From assembly GCA_029879595.1 (NCBI GenBank), contig JAOUPZ010000056.1, positions 1-12,016 of the forward strand: DNA of 12,016 bases. The letters are read 5' to 3'. Below are positions 1-6,261 of this stretch, in pieces (the first letter of the stretch is position 1; every line of letters starts with the position of its first letter). The notes under the pieces are model-generated. The model saw only the letters and a list, made by a program, of their open reading frames with translations. It was not told the origin of the DNA and ran no database searches. This stretch comes from Deltaproteobacteria bacterium. GTDB lineage: Bacteria > SAR324 > JACQKK01. The translations under genes and the position numbers were made by a program.

Positions 1-101
1 GCCGGTCTTGCTGCTGGCGGTCTTGCTGCTGGCGGTCTTGCTGCTGGCGGTCTTGCTGCTGGCGGTCTTGCTGCTGGCGGTCTTGCTGCTGGCGGTCTTG
101 C
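1..101 (-). repeat. 15-bp in-frame tandem repeat encoding a KTASS tail on GlpD
   Basis: Six 15-bp units (minus strand AGCAGCAAGACCGCC) lie head to tail at 1-90, with a partial seventh to 101. Units 2-6 are identical by eye; the outermost (1-15) differs by one base. Read in the glpD frame they give KTASS repeated. The array continues past the window edge, so its copy number is unknown. Because the unit is 15 bp, gain or loss of copies keeps the frame. There are no unique spacers, so this is not CRISPR. It is a minisatellite-type array likely to vary in length between strains (inference). Confidence 0.93.
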
Positions 102-1689
102 GCATGAAGGTCTCCAGCCTGCCAGCCTGGGAAGGTGTCAGCTCCAGACCCAGCTTGGTCCTCCTCCACAGGATGTCCCCGGCCTCCTCGGCCCATTCCT
201 CCCGCATGAGAAACAGCACCTCCCGCTCGTAGAGCCCCCCTCCGAAGTGAAGCCCCAGATCGTCCAGAGCGCCCGCTCCCTCCAGCAGGTCAGCGGCTCT
301 GCTCCCGTAGCTCCGGGCCAGCCGCCCGGCCAGCGGCTCCGGCAGCCAGGGGTGGTTCTCCACCAGGTTTTGACAAAGACGTTCCACCCCCCCCGGAGGC
401 AGATCCCCCCCCGGCAGGGGCGCTCCGGCCGTCCAGGGCCGTCCATCCCGGGGCAGCCAGGGTGCCAGCCTGTCCAGCACCTTCTCGGCCAGGGCCCGAT
501 AGGTGGTCAGCTTGCCCCCATATACCGTCAGCAGCGGCGGCTCCCCCTCCGGGCAGTCCAGTTCCAGCAGATAGTCCCTGGTGACGCTGGACGAGCTCCG
601 GGTGGGATCATCCACCAGGGGCCGCAGCCCGGCATAGCTCCAGACGGCCTGTCCGGGTTCCAGGGCGGTCTTCAGGTAGCGGTTGGCCGCCTCGCACAGG
701 TAGGCGGCCTCTTGCGGAGAGGCCTTGGCATCACCGGGCTCGTCATTGAAATCAACCTCGGTGGTGCCAACAAGCGTATAGGCATCAAGGTAGGGTATTA
801 TGAACACCACCCGTCCATCAGTGTTTTGCAGCAGATAGGCCTGGTGTCCGCTGTATAGGCGCGGCACCACGATATGGCTGCCCTTGACCAGCCGCAGGTG
901 CAGCTCCGGCTTTCCGCCGCCGGCGGCGGCTCTCAGGTCGTGGTGTATCCTTTCGGCCCAGGGCCCCCCGATGTTCACCAGCATCCGGGCCAGCACGCGG
1001 CTGCGCTTCCTGTTGCGCATATTCTCCAGTTCGGCTTCCCACAGCGGCGGGCCGCCGCTTTTGCCGCTGCCGCCGTCCTTGGCCTGCCCGATGCGCCGGG
1101 CGGTAACGAACCGGGTCCGCGTAAGAATGTTCCCTCCCCGGCGAAAGGCGTCCAGGGCCGTCATCACCACCAGCCGGCTGTCGTCCACCTGACAGTCCGA
1201 GTATACAAATCCCCGGGAAAATCCGGGGGCCAGCGGGGCTCCGTAGTCGTGGGTTGAAAGGTTCACCCCCTGCGAGCCTTTCAGGACGCGCCGTCGCGCC
1301 AGCAGGTCGTAGAACAGCAGCCCCAGGCGCATCATCCACGCCGGGCGCAAAAGGGAGTTGTGGGGAATCACGAAGCGCAGGGGATGGACCAGGTGCGGGG
1401 CCATGCTCAGCAGCACCTCGCGTTCCTTCAGGGATTCGTGCACCAGGCGGAACTCGAAATGCTCCAGATAACGCAGGCCGCCGTGAATCAGCTTGCTGGA
1501 GGCCGACGAGGTGGCGCAGGCAAGATCCCCCTGATCGCACAGAAGCACCCGCAGCCCCCGGCCCACCGCATCCCGGGCCACTCCCACGCCGTTTATGCCT
1601 CCCCCGATCACCAGCAGGTCGTATACCTCCTCCCGGCTTTCAGGAGGGGTAAAAGTCTGTTCGGAGGTTGTCTTTCCTGCCCTGGCCAT
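1..1689 (-). CDS. glpD: Aerobic glycerol-3-phosphate dehydrogenase (GlpD), 3' end beyond the window
   Basis: FAD-dependent membrane-associated enzyme that oxidises sn-glycerol 3-phosphate to dihydroxyacetone phosphate and passes electrons to quinone. The reading frame is open from the ATG at 1689 to base 1 (563 codons seen, no stop). Residues 29-34 give the GGGING dinucleotide-binding loop after a beta strand (YDLLVI). Residues 61-76 hold the family signature SSASSKLIHGGLRYLE. Near the end, WRRTKLGLELT matches the C-terminal motif of the E. coli-type enzyme (about 500 residues). The catalytic body is therefore complete by about residue 530. What follows is an unusual tail of Lys-Thr-Ala-Ser-Ser repeats. 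AAGGA sits 4 bases before the ATG, supporting this start. The gene is divergent from yceD. The frame was translated by hand. Family assignment is secure, but the exact C-terminus is unknown. Confidence 0.95.
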   Translation of the reverse strand, partial: MARAGKTTSEQTFTPPESREEVYDLLVIGGGINGVGVARDAVGRGLRVLLCDQGDLACATSSASSKLIHGGLRYLEHFEFRLVHESLKEREVLLSMAPHLVHPLRFVIPHNSLLRPAWMMRLGLLFYDLLARRRVLKGSQGVNLSTHDYGAPLAPGFSRGFVYSDCQVDDSRLVVMTALDAFRRGGNILTRTRFVTARRIGQAKDGGSGKSGGPPLWEAELENMRNRKRSRVLARMLVNIGGPWAERIHHDLRAAAGGGKPELHLRLVKGSHIVVPRLYSGHQAYLLQNTDGRVVFIIPYLDAYTLVGTTEVDFNDEPGDAKASPQEAAYLCEAANRYLKTALEPGQAVWSYAGLRPLVDDPTRSSSSVTRDYLLELDCPEGEPPLLTVYGGKLTTYRALAEKVLDRLAPWLPRDGRPWTAGAPLPGGDLPPGGVERLCQNLVENHPWLPEPLAGRLARSYGSRAADLLEGAGALDDLGLHFGGGLYEREVLFLMREEWAEEAGDILWRRTKLGLELTPSQAGRLETFMRKTASSKTASSKTASSKTASSKTASSKTASSKTG

Positions 1690-1792
1690 GTTTTCCTTGA
1701 ATGATAGCTGATCGCCGCGCACATCCAGCCTTCAGCATATCAGCAAACCCGAGGGGGCCGATAGAGCATTTCCTGGGGCGGGAGAGATTCGG

Positions 1793-1834
1793 CTTTGCAC
1801 CCGGCAGTTTGACCTTTGCAACTGGCAGATTGAC
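1793..1834. repeat. Two-copy 21-bp tandem direct repeat, possible regulator site
   Basis: Bases 1793-1813 and 1814-1834 match at 18 of 21 positions and abut with no spacer. Each begins CTTTGCA and ends GGCAGWTTGAC. The 21-bp period is two helical turns, so a protein binding both copies would sit on the same face of DNA. The second copy ends inside a TTGACA -35-like hexamer. That geometry fits an activator or repressor site, for glpD or yceD, but no known consensus was recognised. Confidence 0.7.
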
Positions 1835-1858
1835 AAAGCCCCACCGGGCCGTTAGGCT
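1830..1858 (+). promoter_or_regulatory. Candidate promoter for yceD-rpmF
   Basis: A consensus -35 TTGACA (1830-1835) is followed after 17 bp by TAGGCT (1853-1858), a poor -10 with 3 of 6 consensus bases. It overlaps the second 21-bp repeat, which could compensate for the weak -10 if an activator binds. Assignment rests on hexamers alone. Confidence 0.35.
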
Positions 1859-2047
1859 CATTTAATTACGGTTTGATGCGGATTTCAGCCTGAGACAGGC
1901 GTGAGGACTGGTGCCGCTAAATTCAATGGCAGGTCCGCTGCGGCCCGGAAAGATGTCACCACGGCAGGATCGATAAACGAAATACAGCAGCGCGGCCGGT
2001 TCGGGATGAGGGTATCCCCGACAGGTTCTCCTGGGCTCCTTTTGGGC

Positions 2048-2578
2048 ATGAAGATCCATCTTTCCGAGATCAGCGAAGACGGCGTGGAGCGCTCCCTGCG
2101 GATCAGCACCGCGGAAATGCCGCGTCTGACGGAGGTGCTGGGGGAGCAGGAAGGGATGGTGGAGGCCAGCCTGCTGATGAAGAACCACGGGGGGAATGTG
2201 GATGTCCGGGGCGGCCTGCGGGCTGAACTGAAGGCGCCATGCCAGCGCTGTCTTGATCCGGTGAGCCTGGATATTGACGAGGCGATTCAACTGAGCCTGG
2301 CTCCCCTTGAAAGCTATGCCGAAGCGGAAGGCGACCTGCACCTGGGATCGGCCGAGCTGGATATGAGCTATTATGAGGGGGATACGATTGACCTGACCAG
2401 GCTGCTGGAAGACGAATTGCTGCTGATGCTGCCTGATTCGGTGGCCGAAATTGATGACGAGGACCGGTGCATGGTCTGCGAACGGAAAATGGAAGACCTG
2501 TACAGTTCCGGGGGTGACGATGCGGATGATCACCCCTTTGCCGGTATGAAGACCCTGCTGAAGGGTGAAAAGGACTAA
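2048..2578 (+). CDS. yceD: YceD / DUF177 family protein, likely 23S rRNA-associated metal-binding protein
   Basis: The 176-residue product matches the DUF177 (YceD) family, widely found just upstream of rpmF and linked in studies of the family to 23S rRNA or large-subunit maturation. Two cysteine pairs are visible: C65-x2-C68 in the family motif CQRCLDPV, and C141-x2-C144 near the C-terminus, which together could bind zinc. The segment DLTRLLEDELLLMLP (about 115-129) is the conserved family helix. The C-terminus is acidic and then basic (LLKGEKD). I chose the ATG at 2048 because homologues begin close to an MKI-type start and codon bias improves there. No strong ribosome site precedes it; an in-frame ATG at 2006 and a GTG at 1901 are alternatives. 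It is followed 71 bp later by rpmF, probably as one transcript. Confidence 0.85.
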   Translation: MKIHLSEISEDGVERSLRISTAEMPRLTEVLGEQEGMVEASLLMKNHGGNVDVRGGLRAELKAPCQRCLDPVSLDIDEAIQLSLAPLESYAEAEGDLHLGSAELDMSYYEGDTIDLTRLLEDELLLMLPDSVAEIDDEDRCMVCERKMEDLYSSGGDDADDHPFAGMKTLLKGEKD

Positions 2579-2598
2579 CAGTAATAATGATGGCTACG

Positions 2599-2616
2599 CC
2601 GGCGCCGAAGCGCCGG
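2599..2616 (+). promoter_or_regulatory. GC-rich hairpin between yceD and rpmF
   Basis: CCGGCGC (2599-2605) pairs perfectly with GCGCCGG (2610-2616) across a CGAA tetraloop, giving a compact, stable RNA hairpin. It ends 33 bases before the rpmF ATG. No U-run follows, so it is a poor terminator. It may act as an RNA-processing or stability element, or as a control site for L32 translation (inference). Confidence 0.5.
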
Positions 2617-2649
2617 GTTTGAAAACTCAATTTAACGGAGCAAGGAAAA

Positions 2650-2832
2650 ATGGCAGTACCACAGGAGAAAACCTCCAAGCGCCGGCGCAATCAGCGGCGC
2701 AGCCACCACGCCCTCAAAGCGCCCACCATGATCGGCTGCGGCAACTGCGGCGCCCTGATAGCGCCCCACCGCATCTGCCCGGAGTGCGGGCATTTCAAGG
2801 GCCGGGAAGTTATTGAGGTGGAAAACTACTAG
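2650..2832 (+). CDS. rpmF: 50S ribosomal protein L32
   Basis: A small, basic 60-residue protein of the large ribosomal subunit. It begins MAVPQEKTSKRRRNQRRSH, the standard L32 N-terminus, and carries a zinc ribbon with C30-x2-C33 and C43-x2-C46. This is the four-cysteine (C+) paralogue type. AAGGA lies 4 bases before the ATG, a strong ribosome site as expected for a ribosomal protein. Its position between yceD and plsX is the common bacterial arrangement that ties ribosome synthesis to lipid synthesis. A terminator-like structure follows the stop codon at once. Confidence 0.97.
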   Translation: MAVPQEKTSKRRRNQRRSHHALKAPTMIGCGNCGALIAPHRICPECGHFKGREVIEVENY

Positions 2833-2892
2833 CCCGGTCCAGTCTGCCGCCAGCAGTACAGCCGGCGGCAGGCATTAGTCCGGGTTTTTTTC
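2833..2892 (+). terminator. Terminator-like nested hairpin after rpmF
   Basis: An inner stem CTGCCGCC (2844-2851) / GGCGGCAG (2864-2871) is enclosed by CCCGG (2833-2837) / CCGGG (2880-2884), and eight T residues follow (2885-2892). It begins right after the rpmF stop. It may terminate or partly attenuate transcription so that L32 is made in excess over PlsX. The outer stem is only five pairs, so efficiency is uncertain. Confidence 0.6.
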
Positions 2893-2956
2893 CGACCGGC
2901 TGTTCCCCCCAGGGATGAACGTTCCAATAGGCGCGGCATGACCGCCTGTACGAGTT

Positions 2957-3979
2957 ATGGTTGAACCAATGACCGTAATATCGCTTGATGCGATGGGCGG
3001 AGATTTCGCTCCCAGGACACCCGTCGAGGCGGCGGTGGAGTCCGTGCGCAAGGGCGGCCTGCGGGTCAATCTGGTGGGACAGGCCCAGGCGCTGGAACAG
3101 GAGCTGGCACGGCTCCGATACACATTTCGGGAAAACCATTCAGAACCCCTGGGGATAACGGATACCCCCGAGTTCCTGGCAATGGAGGAATCACCCTCGG
3201 CCATCCTGCGTGAAAAGCCCAGGGCCTCGGTGAGGCTGGCCTGCGAACTGGTCGCACAGGGCAAGGCCGGAGCAGTGGTCAGCGCGGGGCACAGCGGCGC
3301 CCTCATGATAGCCGGCAAACACCTGCTGGGCACCCTGCCCGGCGTGGACCGGCCCGCAATTGCCACTCCACTGCCCTCCCGGCGCGGCGTGTGCCTGCTG
3401 CTGGATTCCGGGGCCAACGTGGACTGCAAGCCGGGATACCTGCTCCAGTTCGCCAGGATGGGACGCATCTATGCCAGGGTGGTGCTGGGCTGCGAGTCGC
3501 CCCGGGTGGCCCTGTTGAGCAACGGCTCGGAGCCGGGCAAGGGCAACGAGCTTATCCGGCAGGTATATCCGCTGATGGAGCGGCAGATTGAGGGGTTCAT
3601 CGGCAATCTGGAGCCGGGAGACCTGTTCCGGGGCCGGGCTGATGTCATCGTCTGCGACGGCTTTGTGGGCAATATGGTGCTCAAGACTGCGGAGGCCACC
3701 GGCTCACAGCTGAGGCGCTACTTCCGCGATGCCGGGGGGCGCTCACCGCTGAGCTGGATCGGAACCAGGCTGATGGGAAATATGTTCTTCCAGATGCTCC
3801 GCCACACCGACCGCAGCGAAATCGGGGGGTCCATGCTGCTGGGACTGAAGGGTGTGGCCGTGGTGGCCCATGGATCTTCCAACGCCAGGGCCATGAGAAA
3901 CGCCATTGAAATGGCGCAAAGATGCGCGGCCAGCAATCTGATGGAGGCGCTGGACGAGGCTTTCGCGGGGGAAGTCTGA
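2957..3979 (+). CDS. plsX: Phosphate acyltransferase PlsX
   Basis: PlsX converts acyl-ACP and phosphate to acyl-phosphate, the donor used by PlsY to acylate glycerol 3-phosphate at the start of phospholipid synthesis. The 340-residue length fits the family. Motifs seen: SLDAMGGDFAP near the N-terminus (9-19), GAVVSAGHSGALM (about 105-117; the usual Asn in SAGNTGAL is His here), a glycine-rich SNGSEPGKGNE segment, CDGFVGNMVLKTAEA, and GSMLLGLKGVAVVAHGSS toward the C-terminus. Start choice is uncertain: ATG at 2957 and ATG at 2969 are both in frame and neither has a strong ribosome site; the family's VDAMGG motif usually lies within the first ten residues, compatible with either. It lies upstream of fabD with fabH missing between them. 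Confidence 0.95.
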   Translation: MVEPMTVISLDAMGGDFAPRTPVEAAVESVRKGGLRVNLVGQAQALEQELARLRYTFRENHSEPLGITDTPEFLAMEESPSAILREKPRASVRLACELVAQGKAGAVVSAGHSGALMIAGKHLLGTLPGVDRPAIATPLPSRRGVCLLLDSGANVDCKPGYLLQFARMGRIYARVVLGCESPRVALLSNGSEPGKGNELIRQVYPLMERQIEGFIGNLEPGDLFRGRADVIVCDGFVGNMVLKTAEATGSQLRRYFRDAGGRSPLSWIGTRLMGNMFFQMLRHTDRSEIGGSMLLGLKGVAVVAHGSSNARAMRNAIEMAQRCAASNLMEALDEAFAGEV

Positions 3980-4089
3980 AAAAGTAGCGGCGGACAGAAG
4001 TAACGGCATCCCCACCGGCGGTTTTTCATCGCCCGGCCGGAACTGGCTCCCGGGATGCGAAAAACAATCATCAAAACCGAGGTGTTCAA

Positions 4090-5007
4090 GTGGGTACAGG
4101 ACTTATTTTTCCCGGACAGGGATCGCAGCAGGTGGGCATGGGCGCGTCTTTCGTTGAGCACCACGCCCTGGCCCGGCAATTGTTCGAAGAGGCGGGCGAC
4201 GCCCTGGGGTTCGACCTGAAAAAACTCTGCCTGGAGGGCCCTGAGGAGGAACTTACCCTGACATACAACTCCCAGGCGGCCATCCTCACCGTTTCCACCA
4301 TTGCCCACCGCCTGCTGGCGGAACGGGTGGAGCTCGCACCTGCCGCCCTGGCCGGGCACAGCGTGGGCGAGTATTCCGCGGTGGTGGCGGCGGGTGCCCT
4401 GGAGTTCCGGGATGCCGTGCTGACGGTCTACAAGCGCGGGCAGTTCATGCAGGGCGCCACGCCGGTGGGCGTGGGGGCCATGGCGGCCATCCTGGGTCTT
4501 GAAGCTGATGAGGTGGAACGGCTCTGCGCCGAGGCGGCCCAGGGACAGGTGGTGCAGCCGGCCAACTTCAACACCCCGGGCCAGATAGTTATCAGCGGCC
4601 ATGCCGAGGCCGTGGGCAGGGTGCTGGAAAAGGCCAAGGGCAAGCTGCTGGCGGTTAGCGCGCCCTTCCATTCCCCACTGATGCAGCCCGCCGCGGACAA
4701 CATGCGCGAGGTTCTGCAGGCCCTGCGGTTCAGCAATGCCCGCTGGCCGGTGGTCGCCAACGTAGACAACAGGTTCATCAGTGACGCCGCGGAGTTCCCG
4801 CAATCGCTGGAAAACCAGATTGTGGCTCCGGTGCGCTGGGCCGAGGGGGTGAGCGCCATGCTCGCCGCCGGGGTGGACACCTTTCTGGAATTTGGCCACG
4901 GCAAGGTGCTGGCGGGAATGATGAAGCGTATTGACAAAACGGCCCGCACCCTTAATGTGTATGATGAGGAATCGTTGACGCAAACCATCCAGGCCCTGCA
5001 GGGGTGA
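4090..5007 (+). CDS. fabD: Malonyl-CoA:ACP transacylase
   Basis: FabD transfers malonyl from CoA to the phosphopantetheine of ACP, giving the extender unit for fatty-acid synthesis. The 305-residue protein starts with the family motif IFPGQGSQ. It has the nucleophile elbow GHSVGEY with Ser91, the malonate-binding Arg116 (YKRGQFMQ), and the catalytic His194 in APFHSPLM. The start is GTG at 4090, with GAGG seven bases upstream; no in-frame ATG precedes the conserved motif. It begins 110 bp after plsX, a gap too short for fabH. The first codons share a 16-base identical string with the region upstream of acpP (see findings). Confidence 0.97.
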   Translation: MGTGLIFPGQGSQQVGMGASFVEHHALARQLFEEAGDALGFDLKKLCLEGPEEELTLTYNSQAAILTVSTIAHRLLAERVELAPAALAGHSVGEYSAVVAAGALEFRDAVLTVYKRGQFMQGATPVGVGAMAAILGLEADEVERLCAEAAQGQVVQPANFNTPGQIVISGHAEAVGRVLEKAKGKLLAVSAPFHSPLMQPAADNMREVLQALRFSNARWPVVANVDNRFISDAAEFPQSLENQIVAPVRWAEGVSAMLAAGVDTFLEFGHGKVLAGMMKRIDKTARTLNVYDEESLTQTIQALQG

Positions 5008-5063
5008 CCGGGGAGCGCCGATGCCAGGAACAACCAGCAGGCGAACATAAAAGGCGAAACGAT

Positions 5064-5801
5064 ATGAAACTTGAAGGGAAAGTTGCTCTGATCACCGGTG
5101 CCGGAAGAGGTATCGGACGGGCCATCGCGCTTGAACTGGCCGGCGAGGGCGCCGATCTGGTGGTTGCCGATATCAGTCAGGGGCCGGTTGATGAAACCAG
5201 GGCCGAGATTGAGGCCCTGGGCAGGAAGGCCCTGGCCCTGGTGGGTGATGTCACCAGTCTGGAAAGCATGGAGCAGGTTACCGCCAAGGCCCTGGAATCC
5301 TTCTCCAGAATAGACATACTGGTGAACAACGCGGGCATCACCAAGGACAACCTGTTCATGCGCATGAGCGGGGATGAGTGGAAGGCCGTGATGAGCGTCA
5401 ATCTGGACGGGGTTTTCAACTCCACCCGCCCGGTGGTGAAGACCATGATCAAGCAGCGCTCCGGCAGGATCATCAACATTTCCTCGGTGGTTGGCTTCTC
5501 CGGCAATCCGGGGCAGGTGAACTACAGCAGCACCAAGGCCGCGCTGATGGGATTCACCAAATCCCTGGCCCGCGAACTGGGCTCGCGGGGGGTCACCTGC
5601 AATGCTGTTGCTCCCGGCTTCATCCAGACCGACATGACCGACAAACTGGCCGATGAACATAAAAAGGCCCTGCTGTCCCAGATTCCCCTGGGAAGGATGG
5701 GGTCGGCCCAGGACATTGCCAAGGCGGTGTCATTCCTGGCCAGTGATGACGCGGGATACATCACCGGGACGGTGATTCACGTCAACGGCGGGATGTACTG
5801 A
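5064..5801 (+). CDS. fabG: 3-oxoacyl-ACP reductase
   Basis: NADPH-dependent short-chain dehydrogenase/reductase that reduces beta-ketoacyl-ACP in each elongation round. The 245-residue protein has the cofactor loop TGAGRGIG (11-18), the structural NNAG motif (88-91), and the catalytic set Asn113, Ser141, Tyr154 and Lys158 (YSSTK). The C-terminal IHVNGGMY is typical of FabG. The ATG at 5064 is chosen because MKLEGKVALITG is the standard start and AAGGCG lies upstream; the frame is open further upstream but overlaps fabD. It follows fabD by 56 bp, within the same unit, and is followed by a candidate terminator at 5910-5940. Confidence 0.97.
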   Translation: MKLEGKVALITGAGRGIGRAIALELAGEGADLVVADISQGPVDETRAEIEALGRKALALVGDVTSLESMEQVTAKALESFSRIDILVNNAGITKDNLFMRMSGDEWKAVMSVNLDGVFNSTRPVVKTMIKQRSGRIINISSVVGFSGNPGQVNYSSTKAALMGFTKSLARELGSRGVTCNAVAPGFIQTDMTDKLADEHKKALLSQIPLGRMGSAQDIAKAVSFLASDDAGYITGTVIHVNGGMY

Positions 5802-5909
5802 GAGCCGGTTGGCGGGACGACTTGCGGGTGCTCCCGCCCTTGGGATATACAGGTTGGACGTGGTGAAGGACATAAGCCGCAAAACGCCTGCCCGGATCCG
5901 GGGGAAGGG

Positions 5910-5940
5910 CCTCGCCGGGCATATGCCCGAGGTTTCTTTT
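5910..5940 (+). terminator. Rho-independent-type terminator after fabG
   Basis: The perfect palindrome CGGGCATATGCCCG (5916-5929), extended by CCT (5910-5912) and AGG (5930-5932) around a three-base bulge, is followed directly by TTTCTTTT (5933-5940). It lies about 110 bp after the fabG stop and before the acpP promoter candidates, so it may separate acpP from the upstream genes. Confidence 0.6.
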
Positions 5941-6017
5941 CGTGGAATAACAACCTGATGCCAGCGGGCCGTGACGGGAGTTGACGGGTGCCAAAGGGTG
6001 CCCCGAAAAAGTACGGC

Positions 6018-6047
6018 TTGAAAGTTTTTCCTGGTTGTAGTTTTAAA
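6018..6047 (+). promoter_or_regulatory. Candidate acpP promoter, distal
   Basis: TTGAAA (6018-6023, 5 of 6 consensus) is followed after 18 bp by TTTAAA (6042-6047), or after 19 bp by TTAAAT. It lies downstream of the terminator-like hairpin and inside the A+T-rich part of the gap. It would give an acpP leader of about 210 bases. Confidence 0.4.
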
Positions 6048-6086
6048 TAGAAGATGCAAGGGTGTTGAAAAGGCGGAATATCTTTC

Positions 6087-6099
6087 TTGATTGGATCAA
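6087..6099. promoter_or_regulatory. Short inverted repeat TTGAT-tgg-ATCAA upstream of acpP
   Basis: Two five-base arms separated by three bases form a dyad of the size bound by a dimeric repressor. It lies between the two promoter candidates. It loosely resembles the TTTGATTATCAAA-type site of the FabT lipid regulator of Gram-positive bacteria, but the spacer differs and no such regulator is in view. Chance occurrence of a dyad this short is quite possible. Confidence 0.3.
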
Positions 6100-6143
6100 T
6101 TTTCCCGGACAGGGAGCCTGATCCATATTAAAGTTGCTGTCGT

Positions 6144-6172
6144 TTGCAGTTAAGGGTGAACTTAAATATTAA
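6144..6172 (+). promoter_or_regulatory. Candidate acpP promoter, proximal
   Basis: TTGCAG (6144-6149) is followed after 17 bp by TATTAA (6167-6172, 4 of 6 consensus). It would start transcription about 80 bases before the acpP ATG, just ahead of the 5'-UTR hairpin. The -35 is weak. Confidence 0.35.
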
Positions 6173-6206
6173 CGGCGAGCATCCCTTTGGAATGCGCCAT
6201 CGGAAA

Positions 6207-6227
6207 CGCCGGGCCTCAATCCCGGCG
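6207..6227 (+). promoter_or_regulatory. 5'-UTR hairpin of acpP
   Basis: CGCCGGG (6207-6213) pairs perfectly with CCCGGCG (6221-6227) across a seven-base loop. GGAAACG flanks or overlaps both sides as a short direct repeat. It ends 34 bases before the acpP ATG and leaves the ribosome site free, so it could stabilise the abundant acpP mRNA (inference). Confidence 0.5.
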
Positions 6228-6261
6228 GAAACGAAAATCCAACAGCAAAGGAGCCTGTTAA

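Larger units (their letters stand above)
1690..2047. other. Divergent glpD / yceD intergenic region
   Basis: This 358-bp stretch separates glpD (minus) from yceD (plus) and must hold the promoters of both. Visible in it: a 21-bp tandem duplication (1793-1834), a perfect TTGACA hexamer (1830-1835), and a small inverted repeat GCCTG-aga-CAGGC (1888-1900). The yceD frame stays open upstream to a GTG at 1901. Those 49 codons have a weaker G/C third-position bias than the gene and no good ribosome site, so I treat them as untranslated. No convincing small gene is seen. Confidence 0.6.
5802..6261 (+). other. 460-bp intergenic region between fabG and acpP
   Basis: No convincing gene or gene remnant is seen here in any frame. 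It contains, in order: a GCGGG-tgct-CCCGC hairpin near 5825-5838, the perfect palindrome CCCGGATCCGGG (5891-5902), a terminator-like hairpin with a T-rich tail (5910-5940), two candidate promoters (6018-6047 and 6144-6172), an inverted repeat TTGAT-tgg-ATCAA (6087-6099), and a 5'-UTR hairpin (6207-6227). From about 6010 to 6175 it is clearly more A+T-rich than the genes, as expected of a promoter region. fabG-acpP gaps are usually around 100-200 bp, so this one is long. Confidence 0.6.

Noticed and set aside
1..101. Possible CRISPR array
   Set aside because: The 15-bp units abut with no unique spacers and are in frame with a coding sequence.
8..232. Plus-strand frame encoding Leu-Leu-Ala-Val-Leu repeats, like a membrane helix
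   Set aside because: It is the antisense reading of the glpD tail repeat. The minus-strand frame is continuous with a recognisable GlpD.
818..1540. Long minus-strand open frame of 240 codons, and several plus-strand frames over the same DNA
   Set aside because: All overlap glpD in other frames and have Pro/Arg/Gly/Ala-rich low-complexity translations typical of shadows in GC-rich DNA.
1640..1861. 73-codon minus-strand frame upstream of glpD
   Set aside because: It overlaps the glpD start in another frame, contains the translated 21-bp repeat, and has no family features.
1901..2047. 49-codon N-terminal extension of yceD
   Set aside because: Weaker third-position G/C bias, no ribosome site at the GTG, and family members start near the 2048 ATG.
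2831..2956. Small gene between rpmF and plsX
   Set aside because: No start with a ribosome site and family-like product is seen; the stretch is mainly a terminator-like hairpin with a T-run.
3718..4983. 421-codon minus-strand open frame across plsX and fabD
   Set aside because: It lies antisense to two well-supported enzymes, and its translation shows no family motif.
5730..6059. Minus-strand frame of 109 codons covering the fabG-acpP gap
   Set aside because: It overlaps the fabG end, has no recognisable motif or ribosome site, and sits over terminator and promoter signals.
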